15,197 nt of DNA from JAWXCH01 sp034440595 (GTDB taxonomy: Bacteria > Planctomycetota > Planctomycetia > Pirellulales > JALHPA01). The notes beneath the pieces are model-generated. The model ran no database searches, was not told the DNA's origin, and saw nothing but the letters and a program-made list of their open reading frames with translations. A program made the position numbers and the translations under genes. Where the stretch lies: NCBI GenBank assembly GCA_034440595.1, contig JAWXCH010000378.1, forward strand, positions 1-15,197, given 5' to 3'. Position 1 is the first letter of the stretch. The number at the start of each line of letters is the position of its first letter. This document shows, in pieces, positions 1-6,214 of this stretch.

Positions 1-440
1 ACCGGCAGCGGCTCGCCCGTGATCATCGATTCTTCGACATTCGAGCGGCCTTCCAGAACCACGCCATCGACCGGCACCTTATCGCCGGGGACCACACGCA
101 ACGTGTCGCCGACCTGGACTTGATCCAGAGGGACTTCTTGATCCCCCTTGGACGTGACCTTCCTCGCCGTAGGAGGTGCCAGATTGAGAAGCGACTTGAT
201 CGCGCTGCCGGTGCGACTTCTCGCGCGAAGTTCAAGCACCTGCCCCAACAGTACCAGCACAATGATGACCGCCGCCGCTTCAAAATAAATCCCCACATTG
301 CCGTGATGTTGCATCCCAGCGGGAAAAATGCCCGGTGCCAGCATCGCCACCGCGCTATAGACGTACGCCGCCCCCACGCCGATCGCAATCAGCGTGAACA
401 TGTTCAGGTGCCCGCTCAATAGCGAACGCCACCCGCGTCG
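1..440 (-). pseudogene. Copper-type P1B ATPase, continuation in the shifted frame (partial)
   Basis: Reading the minus strand from 440 in the alternative frame gives an uninterrupted P-type ATPase continuation. It starts RRGWRSLLSGHLNMFTLIAIG, passes membrane helices 3 and 4 (TLIAIGVGAAYVYSAVAML and AAAVIIVLVLLGQVLELRA), and reaches the actuator domain with VPGDKVPVDG and the phosphatase motif TGEP at the window edge. It joins exactly to the upstream segment (GWPFF) if the T run at 441-445 had six bases instead of five. It has no RBS or credible independent start, so it is the rest of the same gene. The phosphorylation (DKTGT) and ATP-binding domains lie outside the window. Either a sequence error or a true inactivating frameshift is possible. 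Confidence 0.8.
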
Positions 441-1303
441 AAAAACGGCCAGCCGGCCCACGCCACGACGGGTGTGGTCAACAGAAACTGGATCCAGCGC
501 GACGCGTGACTATCCCCCCAGGATTGCACCGCCGGTACCGGAACAAGATGCGCCATGGCCAAAACAAACACCGGCAGCGTGAACGCAGCGCCAATCCAAA
601 GTCGCCGCGTCATGTCGTGCAATTCGCCGTTATCGTCTTCATCATCGGTCACCGCCGCCGTCATCGGCTCCAGCGCCATGCCGCATATCGGGCAATCGCC
701 CGGCTGGTCCTGCTGGACCTCCGGGTGCATCGGGCAGGTATAGATCACTTTGCCAGCAGCCGGCGCGGTCCAAGCCGGATTCCGCTCCAGCGCCATGCCA
801 CATTTTGGACAATCCCCCGGTTTGTCGGATTCCACGCCCGGACACATTGGACAGAAATACTTCGCCGCGGCGGACGGTTCTACCGTATGCGCCTGATGGT
901 GGTGCTGAGCATGGGCATGCTTCACAGGAGGTGCGGAACCGCCGCCGATGCCAACAACAGGGAGTGAGCTGGCATGCCCCGGTTGAGTTTGGCCGATAAA
1001 TTTCTGCCGGCAATGCTCACTGCAAAAATAGTATGATTGGCCATCGCGCTCCACACGTAGCGGCGAGGATTCGTCAACCGTCATTCCGCAAATCGGATCG
1101 ACATGCGTTTCCATTGGCGCGATGAAGCGATCCGGATCTGCCTTGAACTTGCTCAAACAGTGCGTGCTGCAAAAGTGGTACGTGTGGCCTTGATGAACAT
1201 GCGACCCGGCGGCCTTGCTAGGATCGACAGTCATCCCACAAACAGGGTCGATGACCGTCATCTTCGAGCCACCGACACCGTGGGCCTGGTGATCGTGAGG
1301 CAT
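416..1303 (-). CDS. Copper-type P1B ATPase, N-terminal part (frame broken)
   Basis: This is the N-terminal 295 residues of a heavy-metal (copper/silver) transporting P-type ATPase of the inner membrane. Two YHS-type metal domains come first (DPVCGMTVD and DPICGMTVD, each followed by an FCSxHC segment). A His-rich linker (HAHAQHHHQAH) follows, then two heavy-metal-binding modules (FCPMCPGV...CPKCGMALE and TCPMHPEV...CPICGMALE). The first two membrane helices follow (LWIGAAFTLPVFVLAMAHLVP and WIQFLLTTPVVAWAGWPFF). The ATG at 1303 is chosen because AAAGGA lies 7 bp upstream and MPHDHQ starts just before the first YHS domain. The frame then hits a stop at 416, although the P-ATPase sequence continues in another frame from 440 down to 1. 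One base is missing from the T5 run at 441-445. The gene lies 32 bp downstream of the deacylase gene on the same strand. Family assignment is firm; functionality is doubtful. Confidence 0.85.
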   Translation of the reverse strand: MPHDHQAHGVGGSKMTVIDPVCGMTVDPSKAAGSHVHQGHTYHFCSTHCLSKFKADPDRFIAPMETHVDPICGMTVDESSPLRVERDGQSYYFCSEHCRQKFIGQTQPGHASSLPVVGIGGGSAPPVKHAHAQHHHQAHTVEPSAAAKYFCPMCPGVESDKPGDCPKCGMALERNPAWTAPAAGKVIYTCPMHPEVQQDQPGDCPICGMALEPMTAAVTDDEDDNGELHDMTRRLWIGAAFTLPVFVLAMAHLVPVPAVQSWGDSHASRWIQFLLTTPVVAWAGWPFFDAGGVRY

Positions 1304-1335
1304 AATGGATTCCTTTTCGCACGCGCGGAAAAAAG

Positions 1336-2364
1336 TTACTTCAACTCGCGACCAACCACCGCAATCGTTTGACCGCGTAGTACAACCGATCCCCAAGCCT
1401 GGACAAGCAAGATTCCATCCAGCTCCGCTTTAATCGGAACTGGCTCCAGATCGATCCGATCAAAATCATGCAGCAACGCAAACGTCTCACCTTTGCGGAT
1501 GTCGTCTCCGCAATTGTGCAGTGGTTCAAAGTGCCCGCTGAACGGGGCCAGAGTGAAGCACTGTTGGTCGACGGTTTCCACCTTCCGCTGCGTGCCGGCG
1601 GCGTGGTAGCCAATCGGTTCGATCGTGCCACGCAATAGCCCGTGATTGATGGCGGCGGCTTTTACGCCATGTCGCGCATAGCGAACTCCCTCGGGGTTGA
1701 CCGCGGCTCCCCAGCCAAGCTCGGTGCCGACAGTAATTTTTCCCAGTCGTTCCGCTTCGCTTGGCAACAGGCCAGGGGTTTCATTCTGATAGAAGGCAAT
1801 GAACGGTACGCCAAACCAGCGTGCAGTCTCTTCGATCAATTTTGATTGCACCGGATCGACCAGCGGATGGAAGCTGGTGCATAGGCCAAACTGTCCGACC
1901 ATGCCGCCGGAATGCAGATCGATCACAATGTGTACCTGCGGCCAGATCGATTCGCGCACAAATGCGGCAATGCGATGCGTGATACCGCCCAGCGCCGGTG
2001 TGCGCCCGGCACCGTCGACAAAGGCGCGGTTCATGTTGACGCCGTCGTCCAGCGTGCTTTCGCGCGTGCCGGCTCGGAAGGCGGCCACATTGAGGACCGG
2101 CACGAGGATAATCCGCCCCACCACGTCCTCGATCTTGATTTCCCCCAAGAGGTGCTTCAGCGCGACCGGGCCTTCGTATTCATTTCCGTGATTAGAACCA
2201 AAGGCAACCAGTCCCTTGCCCGGTTGTGCCTTGGGTCCAACGAATACCGTCAGCGGAATCAGGTGGCTCCCCCAAACGCTGTCGTGTTCCAACGCGACAA
2301 AGTAGTCGCGGCGGCCGGGGGAGTCAAAATCAAGCTGATGCGGGCGGACGATCGTGCGGGTCAT
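1336..2364 (-). CDS. M14-family deacylase (succinylglutamate desuccinylase/aspartoacylase, DoeB-like)
   Basis: A 342-residue zinc-dependent amidohydrolase of the AstE/AspA group, expected in the cytoplasm, which removes an acyl group from an N-acylated amino acid. Zinc ligands are visible in SNHGNEYEG (H59 and E62) and DLHSGG (H151). The catalytic glutamate is E215 in GTELGWG, and GVNMNRAF near 108-115 matches the substrate-site segment of the family. The C-terminal ~90 residues form the usual biotinyl-lipoyl-like barrel (GDDIRKGETFALLHD...GSVVLRGQTIAVVG). The general pattern recalls N-acetyl-diaminobutyrate deacetylase (DoeB, ectoine breakdown), but no ectoine genes are near, so the substrate is left open. 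The SD is weak. It precedes the ATPase gene by 32 bp on the same strand and may share its transcript, with no obvious functional link. Confidence 0.85.
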   Translation of the reverse strand: MTRTIVRPHQLDFDSPGRRDYFVALEHDSVWGSHLIPLTVFVGPKAQPGKGLVAFGSNHGNEYEGPVALKHLLGEIKIEDVVGRIILVPVLNVAAFRAGTRESTLDDGVNMNRAFVDGAGRTPALGGITHRIAAFVRESIWPQVHIVIDLHSGGMVGQFGLCTSFHPLVDPVQSKLIEETARWFGVPFIAFYQNETPGLLPSEAERLGKITVGTELGWGAAVNPEGVRYARHGVKAAAINHGLLRGTIEPIGYHAAGTQRKVETVDQQCFTLAPFSGHFEPLHNCGDDIRKGETFALLHDFDRIDLEPVPIKAELDGILLVQAWGSVVLRGQTIAVVGRELK

Positions 2365-2536
2365 GGCGGTTCGGATCTAGTCGGGGATATTGTGGCAAGC
2401 GGAAACAGACAGTTGTACGGCATGGGGCAGTTGCCAACAACTCTTCGCAAAGCCCGTTAGTGTCACAAGACTGTGTTGCTGATTTTGCCGCGATTGGAAA
2501 GGCGCATTAAAAAGCCGCCCGAAGACGGTTCATGAC
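2365..2536. other. Intergenic gap between the winged-helix-like gene and the deacylase gene
   Basis: 172 bp that must hold the promoter of the deacylase gene. Apart from the terminator at its right edge, it holds a small nested dyad at about 2426-2457 (GGGC/GCCC around AGTTG/CAACT). I could not pick a convincing -35/-10 pair, and nothing here reads as a gene. Confidence 0.4.
2509..2528 (-). terminator. UUCG-tetraloop intrinsic terminator of the winged-helix-like gene
   Basis: On the minus strand, beginning 8 nt after the stop codon at 2537, CCGUC-UUCG-GGCGG folds into a 5-bp stem (one G-U pair) with the very stable UUCG loop. C and five U residues follow (2514-2509). This is a typical factor-independent terminator. 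It closes the 2537-3352 gene and separates it from the downstream deacylase gene. Confidence 0.75.
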
Positions 2537-3352
2537 TTACGCGACCTGTTCGTCGAGATCGCTTTCGTCGTCTTCGCCAAGGTAATGGTCCGTATGATCG
2601 CTTGCCGAGCCTGATGGCCCGCTGACCAATGCGGGCTTCCATGCCTTCAGCATGTTTATGAGGGTAGAGAAATCCAGTTCCGTCATTTTGGCGGGAACAC
2701 GAACTACAGCGATGTTCAGACTCGGTAGCGTAACTGGAAAGTCTCGCATATTGGTCGCCGTGGCGCCGGTTGGAACGCTGTATGAGTCAGCGTCGGGCTT
2801 CGCTGCCTGCTTAATGGTTTCGGCAGGTGATTCCGACTCTTCAATCGTATCAGATTCCTCAAGATTGGCAAATGCGACTGTAGAGCGAAGTTCCTTGATA
2901 AACTTGCCAACTGTCGAATCATTGAACTCCATCTGCCTCAGCAAGAACGACTGCAACGTGGCATCAGGTGGCAGGTTGCCACTGTAATGGTCCCAAATGC
3001 TCTTATGAATTTTTGGAGAAAGCGCGGCAGCCCTAATGGCCTTTAACCGCTCTGGCGATTCCTCGCTCTCGGCGTGCAGGATGTCGAGCGCGCGATCGGT
3101 TAACCGTACCTTGCGATCATCGCCGCCCCCTGATTCGTGCAGTAAACCGAATTGCTTCAACGCCGCTACTAACCGCAATCCAGAACTGCTGGATGAATCG
3201 TAGCCGCAATGGCCAGCAACGATCGACACTGGTGCGGCGCTCCGCTTTTCGTGCCTGTAGATTGTTTGCGCATGGCCAATTGCCACCCTCAGGTCAAATG
3301 ATGGGTACGCAGGACTGCGGACACGCTTTGATTTGTGGTCGTTTTGAGACAT
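2537..3352 (-). CDS. Winged-helix-like protein of unknown function
   Basis: 271 residues, function not recognised. Residues 15-95 look like a helix-rich winged-helix domain: RVAIGHAQTIYRHE, then SIVAGHCGYDSSSSSGLRLVAALKQFGLL resembling a helix-turn-helix, and a basic RKVRLTDRALDIL wing and last helix. A second helical part follows (100-160), then a polar Ser/Glu-rich linker (164-200), a short conserved-looking block (RDFPVTLPSLNIAVVRVPAKMTELDF, about 203-228) and an acidic tail (EDDESDLDEQ). The layout resembles a scattered bacterial and archaeal family of uncharacterised proteins, known to me only by pattern. The start is secure: a perfect AGGAGG lies 8 nt before the ATG and a consensus promoter lies just upstream. 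It has its own terminator, so it is monocistronic. A DNA-binding regulator of the adjoining intergenic repeats is inferred, not shown. Confidence 0.75.
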   Translation of the reverse strand: MSQNDHKSKRVRSPAYPSFDLRVAIGHAQTIYRHEKRSAAPVSIVAGHCGYDSSSSSGLRLVAALKQFGLLHESGGGDDRKVRLTDRALDILHAESEESPERLKAIRAAALSPKIHKSIWDHYSGNLPPDATLQSFLLRQMEFNDSTVGKFIKELRSTVAFANLEESDTIEESESPAETIKQAAKPDADSYSVPTGATATNMRDFPVTLPSLNIAVVRVPAKMTELDFSTLINMLKAWKPALVSGPSGSASDHTDHYLGEDDESDLDEQVA

Positions 3353-3372
3353 AAGTGAATCCTCCTGTGTAT

Positions 3373-3400
3373 ATCATAGAGCAGAACGGCAACGTGTCAA
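3373..3400 (-). promoter_or_regulatory. Sigma-70-type promoter of the winged-helix-like gene
   Basis: On the minus strand TTGACA (3400-3395) is followed after 16 bp by TATGAT (3378-3373), close to the housekeeping consensus. The expected start of transcription is about 3366, right at the AGGAGG ribosome site (3366-3361), so the leader would be only about 14 nt. Confidence 0.7.
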
Positions 3401-3401
3401 C

Positions 3402-3424
3402 GATACAGAGACAAGAGTTGTATC
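3402..3424. promoter_or_regulatory. Inverted repeat just upstream of the minus-strand promoter (possible operator)
   Basis: GATACA at 3402-3407 and TGTATC at 3419-3424 form a 6-bp dyad with an 11-bp spacer. It starts next to the -35 box at 3395-3400 and overlaps the first bases of the tandem repeat. Its position suits an operator for the divergent promoters. The arms are short, so chance is possible. Confidence 0.35.
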
Positions 3425-3506
3425 TCGCAAGCCAGGATAGTGGATTGACAGCGTCTGTTTTATCTCGCAAGCCAGGATAGTGGATTGACAGCGTCTGTTT
3501 TATCTC
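3421..3506. repeat. Tandem direct repeat, 40-bp unit, about 2.15 copies
   Basis: Two identical 40-bp units (3421-3460 and 3461-3500) stand head to tail, followed by the first six bases of a third (TATCTC, 3501-3506). Each unit begins TATCTCGCAAGCC and carries a TTGACA box at its positions 25-30. There is no spacer between units and no Cas gene, so it is not a CRISPR array. It lies between two divergent promoters and supplies the -35 box of the rightward one. It could be a set of regulator binding sites or a recent slippage duplication. Confidence 0.9.
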
Positions 3507-3512
3507 TAGAAT
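3485..3512 (+). promoter_or_regulatory. Sigma-70-type promoter facing the structured intergenic segment
   Basis: TTGACA (3485-3490), inside the second repeat copy, is followed after 16 bp by TAGAAT (3507-3512), giving 6/6 and 5/6 matches to consensus. The first repeat copy has the same -35 box, but at the -10 position it reads GCAAGC, so only this copy makes a full promoter. Transcription would start near 3519 and run into the hairpin-rich segment and, without termination, toward the NYN gene. Confidence 0.6.
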
Positions 3513-3518
3513 CGATTG

Positions 3519-3776
3519 TGTCAGATCAATTTCCCCTAGTTGAAATGGAGGGCGCACAAGTGATAAGACTGAAAAGGATCAACCAGGTGGTCGTCGCTGG
3601 TTGATCCACAAGAGGCCCTGAGGGGCGAGTTAGCCGGTTCTGCGTTTGAACCAAAGGACCGGCTGGCACGACGACCATTTTGTAGTGATGGAGAACACGC
3701 CCCGCAGTCGTTTCAGCGGCTGCGGGGCAAACTACAAGCGGAGTTTCCACGGATTGTAGCTACACACAGTTATTTT
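3519..3776 (+). ncRNA. Candidate structured RNA with possible H-type pseudoknot
   Basis: No protein gene is credible here, yet several long perfect complementarities are packed together. Stem A pairs GGATCAACCA (3576-3585) with 3598-3607. The loop of A (TGGTCGTCG, 3588-3596) is perfectly complementary to CGACGACCA at 3669-3677, and A plus this pairing make an H-type pseudoknot with short first and second loops. Inside it lie GCCC/GGGC (3615-3618/3623-3626) and AGCCGG/CCGGCT (3632-3637/3659-3664, or the alternative GGTTC/GAACC). Next come nested stems TTGTAGT/ACTACAA (3680-3686/3731-3737) enclosing GCCCCGCAG/CTGCGGGGC (3699-3707/3720-3728). A good promoter points into it. The 3' end is a guess at the U-rich stretch near 3776. 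It could instead be the 5' leader of the NYN mRNA. I recognise no known RNA family. Confidence 0.5.
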
Positions 3777-3967
3777 AGCCGAAAAGCCCCGTCAATGGAA
3801 GGATTTCCTGATAGCAAAACGCAATTCTGCGGCTTCGTTGACAAATAGAGCCGGCGGACGGAACTGAACAGCAGAGGTAACCAACTCTAGTCAAAATCAG
3901 ATATGCTAGCGGCCTACCTGGAAGTGCGGCACGCCAGCTACTAAATGGAACGAACCCCCTTAGGCGC
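3777..3967. other. Intergenic stretch with no recognised feature
   Basis: About 190 bp between the hairpin-rich segment and the terminator-like hairpin upstream of the NYN gene. It contains only short dyads (for example CGCA-attc-TGCG near 3821-3832). The small open frame on the minus strand has no RBS and a low-complexity, Arg/Ser-rich translation, so I do not call it a gene. Confidence 0.5.
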
Positions 3968-3998
3968 AAAAAAATAGACGCCCGCTTTCGCGGGCGTC
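3968..3998 (-). terminator. Strong intrinsic terminator reading on the minus strand
   Basis: GACGCCCGC (3977-3985) and GCGGGCGTC (3990-3998) form a perfect 9-bp GC-rich stem with a 4-nt loop. On the minus strand the hairpin is followed by TATTTTTTT (3976-3968), a textbook U-tract. On the plus strand no U-tract follows, so it acts leftward. No minus-strand gene lies directly before it. It would stop transcripts coming antisense through the NYN gene from the 4808-11022 operon, or an unrecognised short leftward RNA. Confidence 0.7.
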
Positions 3999-4001
3999 GG
4001 G

Positions 4002-4020
4002 CCAGGGCTGCGCGCCCTGG
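4002..4020. other. Second GC-rich hairpin upstream of the NYN gene
   Basis: CCAGGGC (4002-4008) and GCCCTGG (4014-4020) form a perfect 7-bp stem with a 5-nt loop, three bases after the terminator-like hairpin. No U-tract follows on either strand at a useful distance. In a rightward transcript the two hairpins would sit 38-81 nt before the NYN start codon and could shield or process the leader. Confidence 0.5.
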
Positions 4021-4057
4021 GGCTGTTGGTTAAATTATATACCAAGGATCGACGAAA

Positions 4058-4747
4058 GTGTCAAACGAACTTAATGCCAACTTAGGAGCATCCGTAAACA
4101 CTCAGCGTGTAATAACTTACGTCGATGGATTTAATCTGTATTTCGGCATGCGATCGGCAGGCATGAAGCGTATGTACTGGCTGGATGTCGCTGCCGTGGC
4201 ATTGGCGCTTCTCAGGCCGGATCAAGCATTGGTTGCTACCAAATATTTCACTGCAAGAACTTCGGGCGGGCTGAAGCTAGATACGCCCGACCAGCGAGAA
4301 AAACGTGACAAAAAACTTCAACGACAGTGCGACTACCTCGACGCACTTAAGTCGCATGGAGGGATTGAAATCATTGAAGGATGGTACTCTTCTAAACTGC
4401 GAAAATGCCGCCTATGTTCCGGAGAAGACTACAGGCACGAAGAGAAGAAAACGGACGCTGCGATTGCCACCGAAATGGTAGCCGACGCATTCTTGGACCG
4501 CTTTGATGTGGCATTGGTCATCTCTGGCGATACTGACGTGGTTCCACCAATACAAGCCATACGGAAGCTCCTGCCCAGCAAGGTGATCATATCGATCTTC
4601 CCTCCAGATCGCGGCAATAAGGAACTCAAAGGTTGCGTAAACGGCTATTTGTATCTGGGCAAAAACGTTTTGAGGGCGTGCCAATTGCCTGAAACGATTA
4701 TTGACACCAAGGGTCGCAAGTTTCTCAGGCCAGCCGAATGGCGATAG
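4058..4747 (+). CDS. NYN-domain (PIN-like) ribonuclease, LabA/DUF88 type
   Basis: 229 residues. NYN proteins are metal-dependent PIN-like nucleases that cut RNA. The acidic site is intact: D23 in TYVDGFNLYFG, D133 in EKKTDAAIATEM, and D158 and D160 in LVISGDTDVVP. The tail with QLPETI...FLRPAEW is the usual C-terminal signature, and a CRLC pair (117-120) may be half of a metal knuckle. The start is a GTG at 4058, supported by AAGGA 9 nt upstream; no ATG fits before the catalytic VDGFNLY segment. It is the only gene on its strand here and stands convergent with the DUF1501 gene. No promoter is evident right before it, so it may be read from the promoter at 3485-3512 through a ~540-nt structured leader. 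Its RNA target is unknown. Confidence 0.88.
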   Translation: MSNELNANLGASVNTQRVITYVDGFNLYFGMRSAGMKRMYWLDVAAVALALLRPDQALVATKYFTARTSGGLKLDTPDQREKRDKKLQRQCDYLDALKSHGGIEIIEGWYSSKLRKCRLCSGEDYRHEEKKTDAAIATEMVADAFLDRFDVALVISGDTDVVPPIQAIRKLLPSKVIISIFPPDRGNKELKGCVNGYLYLGKNVLRACQLPETIIDTKGRKFLRPAEWR

Positions 4748-4752
4748 GTCAT

Positions 4753-4788
4753 GGGTCTTAGTGAAATTCCCAAACAGAATCACTACCC
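4753..4788. terminator. Bulged hairpin between convergent genes
   Basis: The right arm GAATCACTACCC (4777-4788) pairs with GGG, TAGTG and ATTC segments on the left (4753-4769), giving 12 bp with two small bulges and a 7-nt loop. It starts 5 nt after the NYN stop and lies 20 bp from the DUF1501 stop, where a shared transcript end would be expected. There is no U-tract, so it may protect the 3' end of the RNA rather than terminate by itself. Confidence 0.4.
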
Positions 4789-4807
4789 AACGACCACCAA
4801 TACCCAC

Positions 4808-6211
4808 CTACACCAAAATGTCCTTCAGCACGTGCCCGTGCACGTCTGTCAGGCGGAAGTCGCGGCCGTTGTAGCGGTAGGTCAGCTTTTCGTGGTCGAA
4901 CCCGAGCAGGTGTAGAATCGTGGCATGCAGGTCGTGAACACTGGTTGGCTTTTCCACCGCTTTGAAGCCAAAATCATCGGTGGCACCGTAGGTCGTGCCG
5001 CCACGAATTCCACCACCTGCCATCCAGACGGAAAAGCCATAGTGGTTGTGATCGCGGCCGGTTCCTTCAGAAGTGGGCGTGCGTCCGAATTCCCCTCCCC
5101 AGATCACCAGTGTATCTTCGAGCATGCCACGCTGCTTCAGATCGGTCAGCATGGCCGCAATCGGCTGGTCGATATCGCGAGCATGCTTGCGAATATCGGT
5201 ATCGATATTGGAGTGGTGGTCCCACGGTTGGCCGGCACCGTGCCAAAGCTGCACATAACGCACCCCTCGCTCCAGTAGTCTGCGTCCAATCAACGTCTGC
5301 CGCCCGTGGACTGTATCACCGTACATGTCGCGGGTGAGCTGCGTTTCCTTGGAAATATCGAAGGCGTCGGCCGCCTCCATCTGCATCCGAAAGGCCAGCT
5401 CGAACGATTGAATCCGTGAATCCAGCCGTTCGTCGTGCCGCGTGGCATGATGCTGTGCATTGAGTTTGCGAAGCAGACCGAACTGACGCTGCTGCACATC
5501 CAGCGAGGCATGTGGGCTGCGAATGTTCTCAATCAGCTTTTCGATCTCTTTATGTTTCGGATCGATGAAGGTTCCCTGGTACATGCCAGGCAAGAACCCC
5601 GACTGCCAATTGGATTTGTCCGAAACCGGATAGCCGCCCGGGCAAAGCGTAATGAAGCCAGGAAGATTCTGGTTCTCGGAGCCTAGGCCATAGAGAACCC
5701 AAGACCCCACACTCGGTCGCGGTTGAACCGAATCGCCGCAGTTCATAAGTAGCAGCGATGGCTCGTGGTTCGGCACCTGAGCATACATCGAGCGAATGAC
5801 AGCAAGTTCGTCGGCGTGCTCGGCGGTCTTGGCAAACAGCTCACTGACCTCCAAGCCGCTTTGACCGTACTTTTGAAACTTGAATGGCGACGGTTTGGCT
5901 CCCGCCGTTTTCCGCTCGGTCTTGTAGGTGTTGGGGATCGGCTGGCCGGCGTACTTCTCCAGCATCGGCTTTGGATCGAACGTATCGACGTGCGACGGAC
6001 CCCCATTCAAAAAGAAATGGACTACCCTTTTTACGCGGCCGGGAAAGTGCCCTGCTTTTGGAGCGAGCGGATTGATTCCGGCAGATGGACTGGTTGCGGC
6101 GCTTAGCTCTCCCTGATCGGCCATGATACCGGCCAGGCCGAGCATCCCCAGGCCAGTCCCGATCGAACCGAGCAATTGCCGCCGCGACAGGTTGTGGTGG
6201 TTATTTTGCAT
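4808..6211 (-). CDS. DUF1501 family protein (exported, sulfatase-like fold)
   Basis: 467 residues with a twin-arginine signal at the N-terminus (SRRQLLGSIGTGLGMLGLAGI, RR at 10-11), so it is probably exported folded. The body is a DUF1501 domain, related to the alkaline phosphatase/sulfatase superfamily: VVHFFLNGGPSHVDTFDPKP near 63-82, IRSMYAQVPNHEP, GGEFGRTP, RDHNHYGFSVWMAGGGIRGG and the C-terminal VHDLHATILHLLG. The biochemical activity of the family is not established. It starts 3 bp after the stop of the DUF1553 gene, so the two are co-transcribed and probably translationally coupled. This pairing is the standard planctomycete arrangement. Confidence 0.92.
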   Translation of the reverse strand: MQNNHHNLSRRQLLGSIGTGLGMLGLAGIMADQGELSAATSPSAGINPLAPKAGHFPGRVKRVVHFFLNGGPSHVDTFDPKPMLEKYAGQPIPNTYKTERKTAGAKPSPFKFQKYGQSGLEVSELFAKTAEHADELAVIRSMYAQVPNHEPSLLLMNCGDSVQPRPSVGSWVLYGLGSENQNLPGFITLCPGGYPVSDKSNWQSGFLPGMYQGTFIDPKHKEIEKLIENIRSPHASLDVQQRQFGLLRKLNAQHHATRHDERLDSRIQSFELAFRMQMEAADAFDISKETQLTRDMYGDTVHGRQTLIGRRLLERGVRYVQLWHGAGQPWDHHSNIDTDIRKHARDIDQPIAAMLTDLKQRGMLEDTLVIWGGEFGRTPTSEGTGRDHNHYGFSVWMAGGGIRGGTTYGATDDFGFKAVEKPTSVHDLHATILHLLGFDHEKLTYRYNGRDFRLTDVHGHVLKDILV

Positions 6212-6214
6212 GAT

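Noticed and set aside
3421..3506. CRISPR-like direct repeats
   Set aside because: The copies abut with no spacers, there are only two full units, and no cas gene is present.
3519..3776. Hammerhead ribozyme, group II intron domain V or known housekeeping RNA (SRP, tmRNA, 6S)
   Set aside because: The conserved core sequences of these RNAs are absent in both orientations as far as I can read.
3815..3900. tRNA-like or tRNA-remnant sequence on the minus strand (GATTTTGAC, GTTCAGTTCCGTCC)
   Set aside because: No matching acceptor stem or T arm could be paired and the candidate anticodon arm would need an 8-base loop.
3526..3969. Short open frames on the minus strand in the intergenic core
   Set aside because: No ribosome site, skewed composition, and their bases are explained better by the paired stems and the terminator.
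2509..4788. Insertion sequence or integrated mobile element
   Set aside because: No transposase or integrase and no terminal inverted repeats or target-site duplication that I could find at the borders.
4412..4807. Open frame antisense to the NYN gene
   Set aside because: It is a shadow of the NYN frame, which has intact catalytic motifs; the antisense translation shows no domain.
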